From: Neoluteolibacter marinus
Lineage (GTDB): Bacteria > Verrucomicrobiota > Verrucomicrobiia > Verrucomicrobiales > Akkermansiaceae
Direction of reading: 5' to 3'
Length of the DNA stretch: 64,000 bases
Assembly: GCF_014904755.1 (NCBI RefSeq)
Contig: NZ_JACZFQ010000086.1
Location: 1-64,000 of the forward strand
Shown here: piece by piece, positions 62,205 through 64,000 of the stretch
How the letters are laid out: each line of letters begins with the position of its first letter
Numbering within the stretch: position 1 is the first letter of the stretch
The notes under the pieces: model-generated
Told to the model about the DNA's origin: nothing
The model's database searches: none
Seen by the model: the letters and a program-made list of their open reading frames with translations, nothing else
Program-made: the position numbers and the translations under genes

Positions 62205-64000
62205 ATGAAATGCATAGTCCCATATTGGGCCTTCGCGGTTCTTGTCGCGGAAGGAGCGGAAGGACCGCCAGTCAATGTACAGGGAGAGCTGCGGATGTGG
62301 CACAAGATTACCCTGGTTTGTGAAGGGCCGGCGGCCAGCGAGACCGCGGGGATCGGTCCTGAACAAGGGGAAAACCCGTTCACCTACTACCGCGTCAACG
62401 CGCGCTTTTCGCATGCGGCCTCCGGGAAGTCTTACGTGGTTCCCGGATACTTCGCGGCTGACGGGGACGCGGCGGACACTGGCGCGACCGCGGGCAACCT
62501 CTGGCATGTCCATTTTGCGCCGGACGAAACCGGAACGTGGAGCTGGTCGGTTTCGTTCCGGGAAGGTGACGACATCGCGGTTGACGTGAATCCGGCCGCC
62601 GGCAGCGCCGTCGCGGGACCGGACGGGGCGGCGGGGAGCTTCATCGTCCTTCCCACCGACAAGAGCGGGCGCGACTTGCGCGGCAAGGGGCGGCTCGAAT
62701 ACGTCGGCAAGCATCACCTGCGCTTTGCCGGCACCGGCGAGTATTTCATGAAATGCGGGACCGACTCCCCCGAGAACCTGCTGGCGTACGAGGACTTCGA
62801 CGGCACCCCGGACGCGGGCGGACGGCGCAAGTCGTGGAGCGATCATCAGGTCGACTTCGACGAGGCGGAGGCGGGACCCTACACTTGGTCGGATCCGCTG
62901 GCCCCGGAGTCGCCGGTCAAGGGCACCGAGCTGTTGGGCGCGATCCGCTATCTATCGGCGCAAGGGCTCAACGCATTTTCGTTTCTCACCTTCAGCCTCG
63001 ACGGCGACGACGACAACGTGTTCCCCCATCTGATCAATGCCGCCGAGACATTCGGGACCTCCGGCACCAACGATCGCTGGAACGGGGACAAGGTGCACCA
63101 CGACCGTTTCGACATTTCGAAGCTGGCGCAGTGGGAGCAGGTGTTTTCCTACGCGGCGGTCCGGGGAATGTATCTCCACTTCAAGACCTTCGAAAACGAA
63201 AGCTGCGAGTTGATGGATGATCCATCCGAAGGAATCGGCCCCGAACGCAAGCTCTACTACCGGGAGCTGGTCGCCCGGTTCTCCCACCACCTCGCGCTGA
63301 ATTGGAATCTGTCGGAGGAATTGATCAACAGCCAGGGACAGCGAAAAGCTTTCGCCCTGTGGTTGCACGACAACGATCCCTACCGGCACCCGATCGTGTT
63401 TCACACCGGATCGACTCGTCACAACCTCTACAATTCGATGCTCGGGAATGCGTCGAAATTGACGGGAATCTCGCTCCAGCCGGATGACCAGGTCGACTTC
63501 TCCTCGGTGTTCACCGATTCCAAGACCTGGGTCGACAAGTCAGCCGCCGCGGGGCGTCCATGGGTGGTGGCGTGCGATGAGCCCGGCAACTCGCGAAATG
63601 CGCTCCGTCCCGACGACGACGCGGGAAACAGTCACCGCGATGCGCGGGTGAACGCACTTTGGGCCAACCCGATGGCGGGAGGAGCCGGATTGGAATGGTA
63701 CTTCGGCTACGACCATGCCGAGTCCGATCTCACCTGCGAGGACTTCCGCAGCCGCTCCCTCTTCTGGCCCCTCTGCAAGCACATGCTCGACTTCTGGGCA
63801 AGCGGCGGAGTGCCGTTCTGGGAAATGGTCAACGACGACACCCTCGTCACCACCCTGGTGGGCGGCGAGCGGGTTCAGGATGTCTCCGCCCATTGCCTGA
63901 TGAAGCCGGGGGACGTCTACGTGGTGCAACTCACGGCGGGCGGCTCCACCGACCTGACCTTGCCCGCCGGCGACTTCGGCATCCATTGGTACGATCCACG
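62205..64000 (+). CDS. Secreted DUF5060/TIM-barrel protein, partial (paralogue of the gene at 6063)
   Basis: Open from ATG 62205 to the right edge (598 complete codons). The start MKCIVPYWAFAVLVAEG gives a weak signal peptide and is followed by the same layout as the gene at 6063. DUF5060 reads GELRMWHKITLVCEG, then GYFAADGDAADTGATAG. The TIM-barrel part reads KGRLEYVGKHHLRFAG, FMKCGTDSPENLLAYEDF, LNWNLSEELINSQ and VVACDEPGNSR, continuing to a collagen-binding-2-like VVQLTAGGSTDLTLPAG. Compared with the first copy it has a longer loop at about residues 235-265. It lies next to the heparinase-like gene, which supports a role in polysaccharide use. The C-terminal part is outside the window. Confidence 0.85.
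   Translation, partial: MKCIVPYWAFAVLVAEGAEGPPVNVQGELRMWHKITLVCEGPAASETAGIGPEQGENPFTYYRVNARFSHAASGKSYVVPGYFAADGDAADTGATAGNLWHVHFAPDETGTWSWSVSFREGDDIAVDVNPAAGSAVAGPDGAAGSFIVLPTDKSGRDLRGKGRLEYVGKHHLRFAGTGEYFMKCGTDSPENLLAYEDFDGTPDAGGRRKSWSDHQVDFDEAEAGPYTWSDPLAPESPVKGTELLGAIRYLSAQGLNAFSFLTFSLDGDDDNVFPHLINAAETFGTSGTNDRWNGDKVHHDRFDISKLAQWEQVFSYAAVRGMYLHFKTFENESCELMDDPSEGIGPERKLYYRELVARFSHHLALNWNLSEELINSQGQRKAFALWLHDNDPYRHPIVFHTGSTRHNLYNSMLGNASKLTGISLQPDDQVDFSSVFTDSKTWVDKSAAAGRPWVVACDEPGNSRNALRPDDDAGNSHRDARVNALWANPMAGGAGLEWYFGYDHAESDLTCEDFRSRSLFWPLCKHMLDFWASGGVPFWEMVNDDTLVTTLVGGERVQDVSAHCLMKPGDVYVVQLTAGGSTDLTLPAGDFGIHWYDP

Noticed and set aside
61747-62223. Minus-strand frame of 158 codons
   Set aside because: Overlaps the end of the heparinase-like gene and the start of the DUF5060 gene; only its first half is protein-like, so at best a decayed gene.

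Overview
The window looks like chromosomal DNA of a Verrucomicrobiota bacterium, probably a Verrucomicrobiaceae/Luteolibacter-like lineage. This is inferred from high GC over most of its length, many very large secreted beta-helix (choice-of-anchor Q, CSLREA-type) proteins, two PEP-CTERM proteins, DUF5060 and heparinase-type polysaccharide-degradation proteins, SGNH hydrolases, REP-associated tyrosine transposases and few obvious Shine-Dalgarno sites. No rRNA, tRNA or CRISPR array was seen.

Layout. 1-6000: a secreted glutaminase-family protein cut by the left edge, an RlmM-like RNA methyltransferase, a one-domain RRM protein, a lipoprotein and an AlkA-like glycosylase. 6063-10280: a DUF5060/TIM-barrel secreted protein and a PEP-CTERM protein with a promoter and terminator. 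10697-15857: the nrdB-nrdA ribonucleotide reductase operon with candidate NrdR boxes. NrdB has Leu at the radical-Tyr position and Glu at the first ligand position, which indicates a class Ic-like metal cofactor. A four-helix-bundle gene flanked by inverted repeats sits between nrdB and nrdA.

15858-20222 is an AT-richer accessory island. It holds a tightly coupled three-gene module (STAS+GHKL ATPase, DUF4325 STAS-like protein, membrane protein) that I could not match to a named system, followed by an IS3-family remnant and two RAYT copies that carry the same 65-nt interruption. 20468-32512 holds a LamG-type protein, a winged-helix/alpha-beta-hydrolase fusion, and three large secreted proteins, two of which share an upstream DNA element.

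32706-39960: an L,D-transpeptidase lipoprotein, SGNH hydrolase, OmpA-family protein, a decayed RAYT, an ECF sigma factor with a membrane partner, a small orphan gene between palindromic repeats, and a membrane-anchored helical protein. 39980-54977: four giant surface proteins, namely an IPT/TIG array built on 249-bp tandem repeats and three beta-helix proteins. 55064-64000: a secreted SGNH hydrolase, a second PEP-CTERM protein, a LemA-DUF3137 pair, a lipoprotein, a heparinase II/III-like lyase and a second DUF5060 gene (paralogue of the one at 6063) cut by the right edge.

Overall the window codes mainly for cell-surface and secreted proteins of a polysaccharide-degrading lifestyle. One accessory island and one essential dNTP operon with an unusual insertion stand out.
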